Position numbers and translations under genes: made by a program. A stretch of 16,275 bases of DNA from Alphaproteobacteria bacterium (GTDB taxonomy: Bacteria; Pseudomonadota; Alphaproteobacteria; CBDBCS01; JAHZLG01): the NCBI GenBank assembly GCA_022599995.1, contig JAHZLG010000247.1, positions 1 to 16,275 on the forward strand, read 5' to 3'. Numbering within the stretch: the first letter of the stretch is position 1; each line of letters opens with the position of its first letter. Shown piece by piece: positions 7,208 to 13,155 of the stretch. The notes under the pieces were generated by a model. That model saw only the letters and a program-made list of their open reading frames with translations. It was not told the origin of the DNA and searched no databases.

Positions 7208-7828
7208 TCACGCGTCGGCAAATCGCCACTGTTGTTGGTGGGCTTGCTCCCACGTGGCGATGGCTTCCTCGTGTTGCAGGATAAGCGCGACGTCATCCCA
7301 TCCGTTCAACAGGCACTCCTTGCGGAAGGGGTTGATGTCAAAGGAATAGGATTGGCTTTCTTCGTCACCCGAAGAGGGCACGGTGACCGTCTGGGTCTGC
7401 AGGTCGACGGTTAGCTCGGCTTGGGCACCAGCCGCTTCCTTGATCGCATCGATGTCCGCCTGTGGCAGGACAATCGGCAGCATGCCATTGCGGAAGCAGT
7501 TGTTGTGGAAAATATCGGCAAAGCTTGGGGCAATGATGACCTGAATGCCGAAATCGAGCAAGGCCCACGGGGCGTGCTCTCGCGACGAGCCGCAACCGAA
7601 ATTTTCCCCGGCTATCAGCATTTTTGCTTGCTTGCCTTCCTCGGTGTTCAGGGGGAACGCGGGCAGGGGATCGCCTTGCTCATCGTAGCGGAGCTCGAAA
7701 AACAGGGCATCGCCGAGACCACTTTTCTCGATGGTCTTCAGGAATTGTTTCGGGATGATCATATCGGTATCGACATTCATCATATCGAACACGACGGCAG
7801 TGCTGGTCAGGGTTGTGAAGGCATGCAT
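7208..7828 (-). CDS. leuD: 3-Isopropylmalate dehydratase small subunit
   Basis: A 206-residue swivel-domain subunit which, with LeuC (the iron-sulfur large subunit, not in this window), isomerises 2-isopropylmalate to 3-isopropylmalate. Diagnostic motifs are NVDTDMIIPKQFL near the N-terminus, ENFGCGSSREHAPWAL in the middle, and IIAPSFADIFHNN. I chose ATG 7828, giving MHAFTTLTS, because it aligns with the MxxFTTLTG start of alphaproteobacterial LeuD. The frame stays open to ATG 7840 and TTG 7855, but neither has a Shine-Dalgarno site. Immediately upstream, where leuC often lies, are GC-rich tandem repeats instead. It forms an operon with leuB. Confidence 0.96.
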   Translation of the reverse strand: MHAFTTLTSTAVVFDMMNVDTDMIIPKQFLKTIEKSGLGDALFFELRYDEQGDPLPAFPLNTEEGKQAKMLIAGENFGCGSSREHAPWALLDFGIQVIIAPSFADIFHNNCFRNGMLPIVLPQADIDAIKEAAGAQAELTVDLQTQTVTVPSSGDEESQSYSFDINPFRKECLLNGWDDVALILQHEEAIATWEQAHQQQWRFADA

Positions 7829-7863
7829 GGCGATTCGCATCAAGGAGAGGGGCAAAAGAAATC

Positions 7864-7970
7864 GGAGCCCCCGTGACGAAGCCCCCGTGACGGGGGTGGC
7901 AATCCCCGTGACGGAGCCCCCGTGACGGAGCCCCCGTGACTGAGCCCCCGTGACAGGGGTGGCAATCCCG
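7864..7970. repeat. GC-rich 14-bp tandem repeat upstream of leuD
   Basis: Five units of GGAGCCCCCGTGAC (with GA or TG as variants of the first two bases) start at 7864, 7878, 7913, 7927 and 7941. Two longer units based on GGGGTGGCAATCCC lie at 7892-7912 and 7955-7970. CCCCC GTGAC GGGGG (7882-7896) can form a hairpin. The block begins 36 nt before the leuD ATG (minus strand), so it would lie in the leuD leader if transcription starts upstream of it. Confidence 0.88.
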
Positions 7971-7990
7971 TTTGGTGCTCAGTCTCGGCT

Positions 7991-8290
7991 CAGTCTCAGC
8001 GGGATTAGTCTCAGCGGGATTAGTCCCAGCGAGATTAGTCTCAGCGGGACTAGTCTCAACGAGATCAGTTCCACCGGGATCAGTCTCAACGAGATCAGTT
8101 CCAACGAGACTGGTCTCAACGGGGCTAGTCTCAACGAGATTAGTCTCAACGAGATCAGTTCCACCGGGATCAGCCCCAACGAGACTAGTCTCAACGGGGC
8201 TAGTCTCAACGAGATCAGTTCCACCGGGATCAGTTCCAACGAGACTGGTCTCAACGGGGCTAGTCACAACGAGACTAGTCTCAACGGGGC
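7991..8290. repeat. Twenty-copy 15-bp tandem array between fdxA and leuD
   Basis: Exactly 20 units of 15 bp (300 bp), consensus TAGTCTCAACGAGAT with C/T, A/G and T/C variants. They are grouped in a 60-bp higher-order unit at 8141-8200 and 8201-8260 and a 75-bp version at 8051-8125. Units contain dyads: GTCTC AAC GAGAC within a unit and GAGACTAGTCTC across the junction at 8181-8192; 8173-8200 folds as GCCCC/GGGGC plus GAGAC/GTCTC around an AAC/AAC internal loop. Because 15 is a multiple of three, long pentapeptide-repeat frames appear on both strands, but none has a ribosome-binding site and they run over fdxA or leuD. The last unit supplies the first base of the fdxA stop codon (minus strand). 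Confidence 0.95.
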
Positions 8291-8625
8291 TAGTCTCCTG
8301 TGCCGGGGGCGGCGTCGAAATGGGCCATTTTGTCCTTGACGTCCTTCCAGTCATCAGCGTCTTCAAGCGGGTCGCGTTTGCGTGTGATGTTAGGCCACTG
8401 CTCGGAGTACTCGCGGTTGAAGCTTACCCACTTGACGGCGGCGGCCTCGGTGTCGGGAACAATCGCATCGACGGGGCATTCGGGTTCGCAAACACCGCAG
8501 TCAATGCACTCATCGGGGTGAATGACGAGCATGTTTGCCCCCTCGTAGAAGCAATCAACGGGACATACCTCAACGCAATCAAGATATTTGCAACGAATGC
8601 AATTGTCATTAACGATGAATGTCAT
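8290..8625 (-). CDS. fdxA: Seven-iron ferredoxin FdxA ([3Fe-4S][4Fe-4S])
   Basis: A 111-residue electron carrier of the Azotobacter FdI / Rhodobacter FdII class. By position, Cys9, Cys17 and Cys50 would hold the [3Fe-4S] cluster, and Cys21, Cys40, Cys43 and Cys46 the [4Fe-4S] cluster; Cys12 and Cys25 are the extra cysteines typical of the class. The C-terminal extension (NREYSEQWPNITRKRDPLEDA) matches the family. ATG 8625 gives MTFIV, the conserved start; the open frame upstream to 8802 is not coding by this criterion. The stop codon TAG (8290-8292) lies at the junction with the 15-bp array, and the last codons, HFDAAPGTGD, include the 14-bp dispersed word. The upstream leader is long and contains two hairpins. 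Confidence 0.96.
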   Translation of the reverse strand: MTFIVNDNCIRCKYLDCVEVCPVDCFYEGANMLVIHPDECIDCGVCEPECPVDAIVPDTEAAAVKWVSFNREYSEQWPNITRKRDPLEDADDWKDVKDKMAHFDAAPGTGD

Positions 8626-8735
8626 CTTTTCTTTTCGGCTAGGCTTGAGGGGTGTCCTTCCCAAAGAACACCACAAAGAGTGCACTTGGGTAGGGCATGA
8701 AGACAAAACAAGAAACAAGAAACAAGCGATGCAAT

Positions 8736-8753
8736 GCGCACGGCCCTGTGCGC
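8736..8753. other. Perfect hairpin upstream of fdxA
   Basis: GCGCAC and GTGCGC (8736-8741 and 8748-8753) form a perfect 6-bp GC-rich stem with a 6-nt loop, about 110 nt upstream of the fdxA start. No T-run follows on either strand, so it is not a simple terminator. The adjoining 8705-8725 stretch is a short ACAAGAA-type repeat. Confidence 0.35.
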
Positions 8754-8810
8754 TCTTGGAAGCGCAAAATCGCAACAATGATGCACCGAACGTAAGCAAC
8801 ACGTCACTGC

Positions 8811-8849
8811 GCTAACACCAATCTAACATAGTGTTGATTGTACGTTAGC
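8811..8849. promoter_or_regulatory. Two-tier dyad (stem-loop or operator candidate) in the fdxA upstream region
   Basis: GCTAAC (8811-8816) pairs with GTTAGC (8844-8849), and inside it CAATC (8819-8823) pairs with GATTG (8836-8840), giving 11 bp broken by a small internal loop, with a 12-nt apical loop. AACAC/GTGTT is a competing pairing. It lies just downstream of the candidate fdxA promoter, at what would be the 5' end of the transcript. It could be an operator or an RNA structure; neither is shown. Confidence 0.35.
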
Positions 8850-8857
8850 ATCGGCAT

Positions 8858-8886
8858 TGTATAACGTTACAAGGCATGATTCGCAA
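8858..8886 (-). promoter_or_regulatory. Candidate sigma-70-type promoter for fdxA
   Basis: Read on the minus strand, TTGCGA (8886-8881) and TATACA (8863-8858) are separated by 17 nt, four of six consensus matches each. Transcription would begin near 8851, leaving a leader of about 225 nt before the fdxA ATG. Confidence 0.3.
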
Positions 8887-9217
8887 CGGCACCTTCTTTT
8901 GTCCTCCTTTCTTTTTCCTCCTTTTGTCCTCGAGCAACAAGGCGGTAAATACTCCCTCTTCTGGCTTAGCTTCAGGGCATCTAAGTGGTCGCTTGCGTGA
9001 TAGAACAAGACGATGACGCCAACACCAAGGGGCAACGGCCACCCTACTGCTATAATCCTTTGGCTATCAGGCGGCACCTGGCTATCAGGCGGCATCGCCA
9101 TCTCGCCATGAAGAGGCTGCGCCTCGTCGTCGCGATCGTGCCTGTCGCCTGCTCGTGTGACAGGGGAGGCGTGCAGAGGATTCGAGCTTCATCCGGGAAT
9201 GCTCGACGAATCATTCG
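8887..9217. other. Divergent intergenic region with no supported gene; contains an 18-bp repeat
   Basis: This stretch between fdxA and the STAS gene holds a pyrimidine tract (8890-8930, with CCTTTTGTCCTC-like words twice) and TGGCTATCAGGCGGCA in two copies at 9061-9076 and 9079-9094 (18-bp period). A frame at 9108-9221 could encode a 37-residue peptide with a signal-like start (MKRLRLVVAIVPVAC), but it has no ribosome-binding site and is not called. Confidence 0.6.
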
Positions 9218-9247
9218 TTGAATTTCCTGCTCTTTTTTGTGTACAAT
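9218..9247 (+). promoter_or_regulatory. Sigma-70-type promoter for the STAS gene
   Basis: TTGAAT (9218-9223) and TACAAT (9242-9247) are separated by 18 nt. The start of transcription would be near 9254, giving a leader of about 40 nt. The gene's ribosome-binding site, AGGAA at 9283-9287, lies 6 nt before the ATG at 9294. Confidence 0.6.
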
Positions 9248-9293
9248 TCTTGTGTGCTTTAGACAAAGACCTCTTTTTTCTTAGGAATGTGCG

Positions 9294-9623
9294 ATGCAGA
9301 TTGATGAGACAATAACAAAAGATGTGGTTACGCTGACCCTGCGCGGTCGGATAGACTCGACCAATGCGGATGTTTTCGAAAAAGCTGTTTTGCGGGTCTC
9401 CCATGCTAATGCCACCCACCTGCTTTTGGATTTTTCGTCGGTGGACTACATGTCGAGCGCGGGGTTGCGGGTGGTTTTGATAGCGGCGAAGAGAATGTTG
9501 GCCATGAAAAGGGAGCTTGCCATCTGCGGGTTGAACGCCACGCTGGATGAAGTGTTTACGACCAGTGGTCTTGGGAGCCTGTTGCAGATTCTCCCCAGTG
9601 CTGCTGCATTTTCCCCCTCGTAG
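9294..9623 (+). CDS. STAS-domain protein (anti-sigma factor antagonist type)
   Basis: A 109-residue single STAS domain of the SpoIIAA/RsbV class. The hallmark DYMSSAGLRV (residues 51-60) includes Ser54/Ser55, the region normally phosphorylated by a partner HPK-like anti-sigma kinase to switch binding. The N-terminal part (TLTLRGRIDSTNA) is the conserved first strand-turn. No anti-sigma kinase, PP2C phosphatase or sigma factor is adjacent, so the partner must be encoded elsewhere. It has its own promoter and a good ribosome-binding site. The alpha/beta hydrolase gene begins 37 nt downstream on the same strand and may be co-transcribed. Whether it acts in a sigma cascade or another STAS pathway cannot be told. 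Confidence 0.88.
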   Translation: MQIDETITKDVVTLTLRGRIDSTNADVFEKAVLRVSHANATHLLLDFSSVDYMSSAGLRVVLIAAKRMLAMKRELAICGLNATLDEVFTTSGLGSLLQILPSAAAFSPS

Positions 9624-9660
9624 TAGCTGTTTCTCTTTTGCCCTTGAGTAGTCGCCGCAC

Positions 9661-10788
9661 GTGATCGCATCCACAACGACTTCTGAGCTGGTTTCCAAGA
9701 CGGTCGCCGAAGCAGAGTCGTTTTTGCGATCTTCTTTTGGCGCAGGCTTCCTGGCCGATGGGGCCGCGGGCGAGGGTATCCTTCTCGCCGATGGGGCTCC
9801 TTTGGATTGGGCGTCATTTGCCGCGATTGGCACCCGCCTGTCGGCTATCTATCGAGGGTCTGCTCGGGTTGACCGCGTCTTTATCGAGCACGCCAAGGGG
9901 TACGCCTTTCCGCTGGCATTCAGTGAGTGGGGACAGCGTGATGCCAAAAATGTGGTGATGTGTCTGGGGGGCATCGTCAATACGTCGCAGCGATTTGATG
10001 TGCTGGGAGGGGTTTTTGCCCAACAGGGTATGCGGGTGATCTCGGTTGACTGGCCGGGACGCGGCGCGTCGGGCTGGCTGCGTGAGCAAGAAGACTATGC
10101 CCTAGAAGACGAGGTCGACCACATTATCCGACTGATTCGAGCGTTGAACCTGCCTCCTTTGGTATTGGTCGGCTCGTCGCGGGGGGCGATGGTCGCGCTG
10201 CGTCTGGCAGCACTGGCCCCCGAGCTGTTGCGTGCGGTCGTGTTGAATGACACAGGCCCTATTTTGCCCCGAGCTCGGCGGCAAAAACGGGCGGCAGTGC
10301 TCGGGAGGCATTACGTGTTTGCCGATCCATCCGACCTGTTTTATCGCATCGGGGCAATGCAGAAGAACGATGGACCTACCCCTGAATCGTTTCGCTACCA
10401 TTTGGCACACGCCCAAACCCACCTTGTTAGCCACGAGCAGGGGCGTATTTACCGGCACGACATTCGCCCGTTGTTGCAATACCGTGCCGAGGCGCAGCAG
10501 GGCATCGATTTCTGCACCGAGTTTGCCGAGATGCCTTGTTCGTTGCTGGTTATTCGCGGCATCGAATCGGACGTGCTCACGGTGCCGATCGAAAGCGTGG
10601 CGCGCAAGCTCGCCCCTCCGCACACGGGATGGGTCACCGTTGCGGCAACGGGGCACACGCCGACCTGTGTTGGGCCACGTCTGCTCGAGGTGATTCACGC
10701 CTTCATCGATAACCCTGAGGCATGGTTTGGCCTGACCGAGCACGTGGTTGAGTCGCCCCAACCCGGCTGGTTGTTCCGAAGGCACTAA
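9661..10788 (+). CDS. Alpha/beta-fold hydrolase, substrate unknown
   Basis: A 375-residue protein with a C-terminal alpha/beta hydrolase domain (about residues 95-355). The nucleophile elbow is GSSRG with Ser173, the acid is probably Asp304 in IESDVL, and the base is His332 in ATGHTPT, so the catalytic triad looks intact. The oxyanion region is probably near CLGGIVNT (101-108), and VDWPGRGASGW follows the third strand as in MhpC-like hydrolases. An N-terminal extension of about 80 residues precedes the fold and matches nothing I recognise. The start is GTG 9661, with no clear Shine-Dalgarno sequence; a position slightly downstream cannot be excluded. There is no signal peptide, so it is cytosolic. 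The substrate (ester, C-C or epoxide) is not predictable. Confidence 0.85.
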   Translation: MIASTTTSELVSKTVAEAESFLRSSFGAGFLADGAAGEGILLADGAPLDWASFAAIGTRLSAIYRGSARVDRVFIEHAKGYAFPLAFSEWGQRDAKNVVMCLGGIVNTSQRFDVLGGVFAQQGMRVISVDWPGRGASGWLREQEDYALEDEVDHIIRLIRALNLPPLVLVGSSRGAMVALRLAALAPELLRAVVLNDTGPILPRARRQKRAAVLGRHYVFADPSDLFYRIGAMQKNDGPTPESFRYHLAHAQTHLVSHEQGRIYRHDIRPLLQYRAEAQQGIDFCTEFAEMPCSLLVIRGIESDVLTVPIESVARKLAPPHTGWVTVAATGHTPTCVGPRLLEVIHAFIDNPEAWFGLTEHVVESPQPGWLFRRH

Positions 10789-10795
10789 TGCCTGG

Positions 10796-10873
10796 CGCTA
10801 GCCCCGGACGCTAGTGCCGGACGCCTACCCCGGACGCTAGTGTCGGGCATTAGTGCTGGACACGAGTGTCCAA
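10796..10873. repeat. Six-copy 13-bp degenerate tandem repeat
   Basis: Units at 10796, 10809, 10822, 10835, 10848 and 10861 follow the consensus CGCTAGTGCCGGA with one to five changes each. The block starts 7 nt after the hydrolase stop and fills about half the 145-nt gap before the histidine phosphatase gene. Confidence 0.88.
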
Positions 10874-10933
10874 GGTTTGTTCGTTTGGAACCCGGTCGTC
10901 TCCTCTTCCCCCTAGTCGGGCGCCTATCCTGAA

Positions 10934-11836
10934 GTGTTGCAAGAACAACAAGAGAAAACGAACACGCGCACCGTGTTGCTGCTGCGTCACTGCCTCACAA
11001 CCGCAAATGAGGCTGGCGTTATCTGCGGAGGCGATAGCGATGCCCCGCTAAGCCCCAAGGGCGTTGTCCAGCAAGCACGCCTGATTGCAGGGCTCAGAGC
11101 GGAGTTGAACGCCGACCAAGACCTTCTCGACCACTGTGCCGTGGTTACGTCATCGTTGTGTCGGACTTTGGAAGCTGGGCGCGACTTGGTGGAAAAGACG
11201 ATTGAGGACTCCCTGAACAAAGCTGGAGGCAAGCTGCCGCCCTCACCCCCATCTCGAGGCATCCCACTGTATGTCGACGACCTGTTGGTCGAGCGTTACC
11301 AAGGCGCATGGAATGGTCTGGACAAGGCAGCCGTTTATGATGCCCTCGCGCGCGGCGAATCTCCCCCGGGCGGAGAAAGTGAACACACCTTCTTGCGCCG
11401 AGGGTGGCGTTGCCTGCACTGGCTTGCCAACGTTCCCCACCCCTTCACCATCGGGTTTACCAGCAAGGGCGTGCTGCGCGTGCTGTTCTTGCTCGCCAGT
11501 GGGTTGGCGACATCAGATGCCGTGGTGGCGGCATGGGATGCTGGGTCGAATCACCGCTTTGCCCCGCCAATTGCCCTTGCGGCTTCGTCCGCATCGGCAG
11601 ACCGTTTTCCCCTTGCGCCTTGGGTCTCCCCCAGCCTCAAGGTCACCGACATTGGTTGCTTGATGTTACGTTTCACGCAATGGACGCCATCGACGACCGG
11701 CGTTGTTTTGGCAGGCGGGGAATTGGCGGTCTCGTGCTCCTACCCATTGCACGATCGCCTGCGTACCGGAGAGGTCGCATCAAGTCAGGGCATGGCCGAC
11801 GCCAGTGTTTTCGATTCCCTCGTTTGGCCATCCTGA
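10934..11836 (+). CDS. Histidine phosphatase (PGAM) superfamily protein, degenerate active site
   Basis: A 300-residue protein of the histidine phosphatase fold. Conserved parts are LLRHCLTTAN with Arg18 and the phospho-acceptor His19 (usual form RHGxTxxN, so Gly is replaced by Cys20), TSSLCRTLEAG with Arg77, ERYQGAWNG with Glu120, and PPGGES. The second catalytic histidine should sit in a VSHGGVLR-like motif; here it reads FTSKGVLR, with Ser177 in its place. This predicts weak or absent phosphatase activity, so it may be a pseudoenzyme or an early stage of decay. The C-terminal 110 residues are not recognised. The start is GTG 10934 or TTG 10937; no ATG lies near, and the ribosome-binding site is poor. 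The frame is intact, so it is not called a pseudogene. Confidence 0.8.
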   Translation: MLQEQQEKTNTRTVLLLRHCLTTANEAGVICGGDSDAPLSPKGVVQQARLIAGLRAELNADQDLLDHCAVVTSSLCRTLEAGRDLVEKTIEDSLNKAGGKLPPSPPSRGIPLYVDDLLVERYQGAWNGLDKAAVYDALARGESPPGGESEHTFLRRGWRCLHWLANVPHPFTIGFTSKGVLRVLFLLASGLATSDAVVAAWDAGSNHRFAPPIALAASSASADRFPLAPWVSPSLKVTDIGCLMLRFTQWTPSTTGVVLAGGELAVSCSYPLHDRLRTGEVASSQGMADASVFDSLVWPS

Positions 11837-11847
11837 GAAGGGACAGC

Positions 11848-11907
11848 GATCGCCGGGGGCGGCGTCCATGATTGCCGGGGGCGGCGTCCACGATCGACGG
11901 GGCGTCA
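11848..11907. repeat. 22-bp tandem repeat downstream of the histidine phosphatase gene
   Basis: Units 11848-11869 and 11870-11891 differ at two positions. A third, decayed and shortened unit runs 11892-11907. Each full unit begins GATYGCCGGGGGCGGCGTC, contains a GCCG/CGGC mini-hairpin, and holds the 14-bp word CCGGGGGCGGCGTC that also occurs at 8303-8316. No supported gene lies in the rest of 11908-12106. Confidence 0.88.
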
Positions 11908-12106
11908 TTAATGCATCACGCGAGCCATCGTGCCAATCGTCCCGCGATGCTGATCCCTCTTTGCACTTCGCCCCCCAAGGGCTTAGCCTTGCAGGGAACA
12001 TGAACGCCTCGGCAATATCGAATTGTGACGAGGCAGCCCCTCAACGCTCGTTCGATGCTGTGGCAATGATTTCACCCCCATCCTCCCTACGCACGGGTAC
12101 TCGGAA

Positions 12107-12985
12107 ATGAAAAAAACCATCAAAACAATCGGAATTGTAGGCTGCGGACAGATGGGAAGCGGCATAGCCCAAGTCTGCGCCACCGCAGGATACAACATCT
12201 TGTTGCACGATGTTTCTCCCCACCAAATCGTGCAGGCACTGGAAACCATCAAAGCCAGTTGCAAAAAGATGGAAGTGCGAAACAGCCTGAAAGATAACCC
12301 CGAAAAAATCCTCGCCCGTATCACCGCCACCGAAGATATTGCTAAATTCGAAACATGCGACTTGGTGATCGAATCGGCGACCGAGAACGAACAAATCAAA
12401 AAGGACATTTTCCGTACCCTCACCACGATTTGCCCTCGTGAGACTTATTTCGCCACGAACACTTCGTCGATTTCGATCACCCGGCTCGCCTCAGTGACGG
12501 ATCGTCCCGAACGCTTCATCGGCATGCACTTCATGAATCCGGTGCCGCTGATTCCGCTGATCGAGGTGATCCGTGGGCTCGCCACGTCGCAGGAAACCTT
12601 CGAGCTGGTGACCCAAATCGCCGCCAAGCTGGAGAAGACAACCGCCGTGGCAGAAGACTTTCCCGCCTTCATTGTGAACCGCGTGTTGATGCCCATGGTG
12701 AATGAATCGATCTACGTGCTCTATGAGGGGGTCGGGAATGTCGAGGCGATTGATCGCGCGATGACGCTCGGGACACGCCATCCGATGGGGCCACTTGCCC
12801 TGGCCGACTTTATTGGGCTCGATACCTGTTTGGCGATCATGCAGGTGCTCTACGAAGGTTTGGCGGATTCGAAATATCGTCCGTGCCCCTTGCTGGTGAA
12901 ATATGTCGAAGCGGGGTGGCTTGGGCGAAAAACAGGGCGTGGATTTTATGATTACAGCGGGCCTAACCCTGTCCCCACCCGATAA
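12107..12985 (+). CDS. hbd: 3-Hydroxybutyryl-CoA / 3-hydroxyacyl-CoA dehydrogenase
   Basis: A 292-residue NAD(P)-dependent dehydrogenase that interconverts 3-hydroxyacyl-CoA and 3-oxoacyl-CoA. The Rossmann loop is GCGQMGSG (residues 12-19). Residues matching the human HAD catalytic set are Ser120 (NTSSIS), His141 (GMHFMNP), Glu153 and Asn191 (IVNRVL), at exactly the expected spacing. C-terminal GPLALADFIGLD and GRKTGRGFYDY complete the family signature. Length is standard for stand-alone Hbd/PaaH proteins, as opposed to the fused FadB type. It could serve butyrate or PHB-related metabolism or beta-oxidation. ATG 12107 fits the family N-terminus; the Shine-Dalgarno sequence is weak. Neighbours include a crotonase-fold protein 1.4 kb downstream, with moaA between. 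Confidence 0.95.
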   Translation: MKKTIKTIGIVGCGQMGSGIAQVCATAGYNILLHDVSPHQIVQALETIKASCKKMEVRNSLKDNPEKILARITATEDIAKFETCDLVIESATENEQIKKDIFRTLTTICPRETYFATNTSSISITRLASVTDRPERFIGMHFMNPVPLIPLIEVIRGLATSQETFELVTQIAAKLEKTTAVAEDFPAFIVNRVLMPMVNESIYVLYEGVGNVEAIDRAMTLGTRHPMGPLALADFIGLDTCLAIMQVLYEGLADSKYRPCPLLVKYVEAGWLGRKTGRGFYDYSGPNPVPTR

Positions 12986-13068
12986 AGGGGGTACTTGCGA
13001 TCGAGAGTCTTGGCTCGCAGCTTGCCGTGGGCACGCCATCACAGCCAAGGCACCGCACACGCGGCATA

Positions 13069-13155
13069 ACCGAATGCAACAAGACCACCGCGACATGACC
13101 GAATGCAACACCACCACCGCGGTATGACCAAATGCAACAAGACCATAGCGGTATG
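13069..13155. repeat. Three-copy 29-bp tandem repeat running into the moaA start
   Basis: Units 13069-13097, 13098-13126 and 13127-13155 are each exactly 29 bp, start ACCRAATGCAACA and end in ATG. There are no spacers, so it is not a CRISPR array. A decayed partial unit may precede it at about 13041-13068. The last unit provides both candidate moaA start codons (ATG 13132 and ATG 13153). Confidence 0.92.

Noticed and set aside
7680..8700. Pentapeptide-repeat-like proteins (frames at 7950-8339 and 7972-8700 on +, 7680-8366 on -)
   Set aside because: The 15-bp period creates five-residue repeats automatically. The frames overlap fdxA or leuD and lack ribosome-binding sites. The match to the A(D/N)LXX pattern is loose.
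8626..8802. N-terminal extension of FdxA by 59 residues
   Set aside because: FdxA proteins start at MTFIV; the upstream frame shows no family similarity.
9108..9221. Small lipoprotein-like peptide of 37 residues
   Set aside because: The start resembles a signal sequence but the lipobox is poor, there is no ribosome-binding site, and the frame arises in repeat-bearing intergenic DNA.
13069..13155. CRISPR-like array of 29-bp repeats
   Set aside because: The units are directly tandem without spacers, and no cas genes are present.
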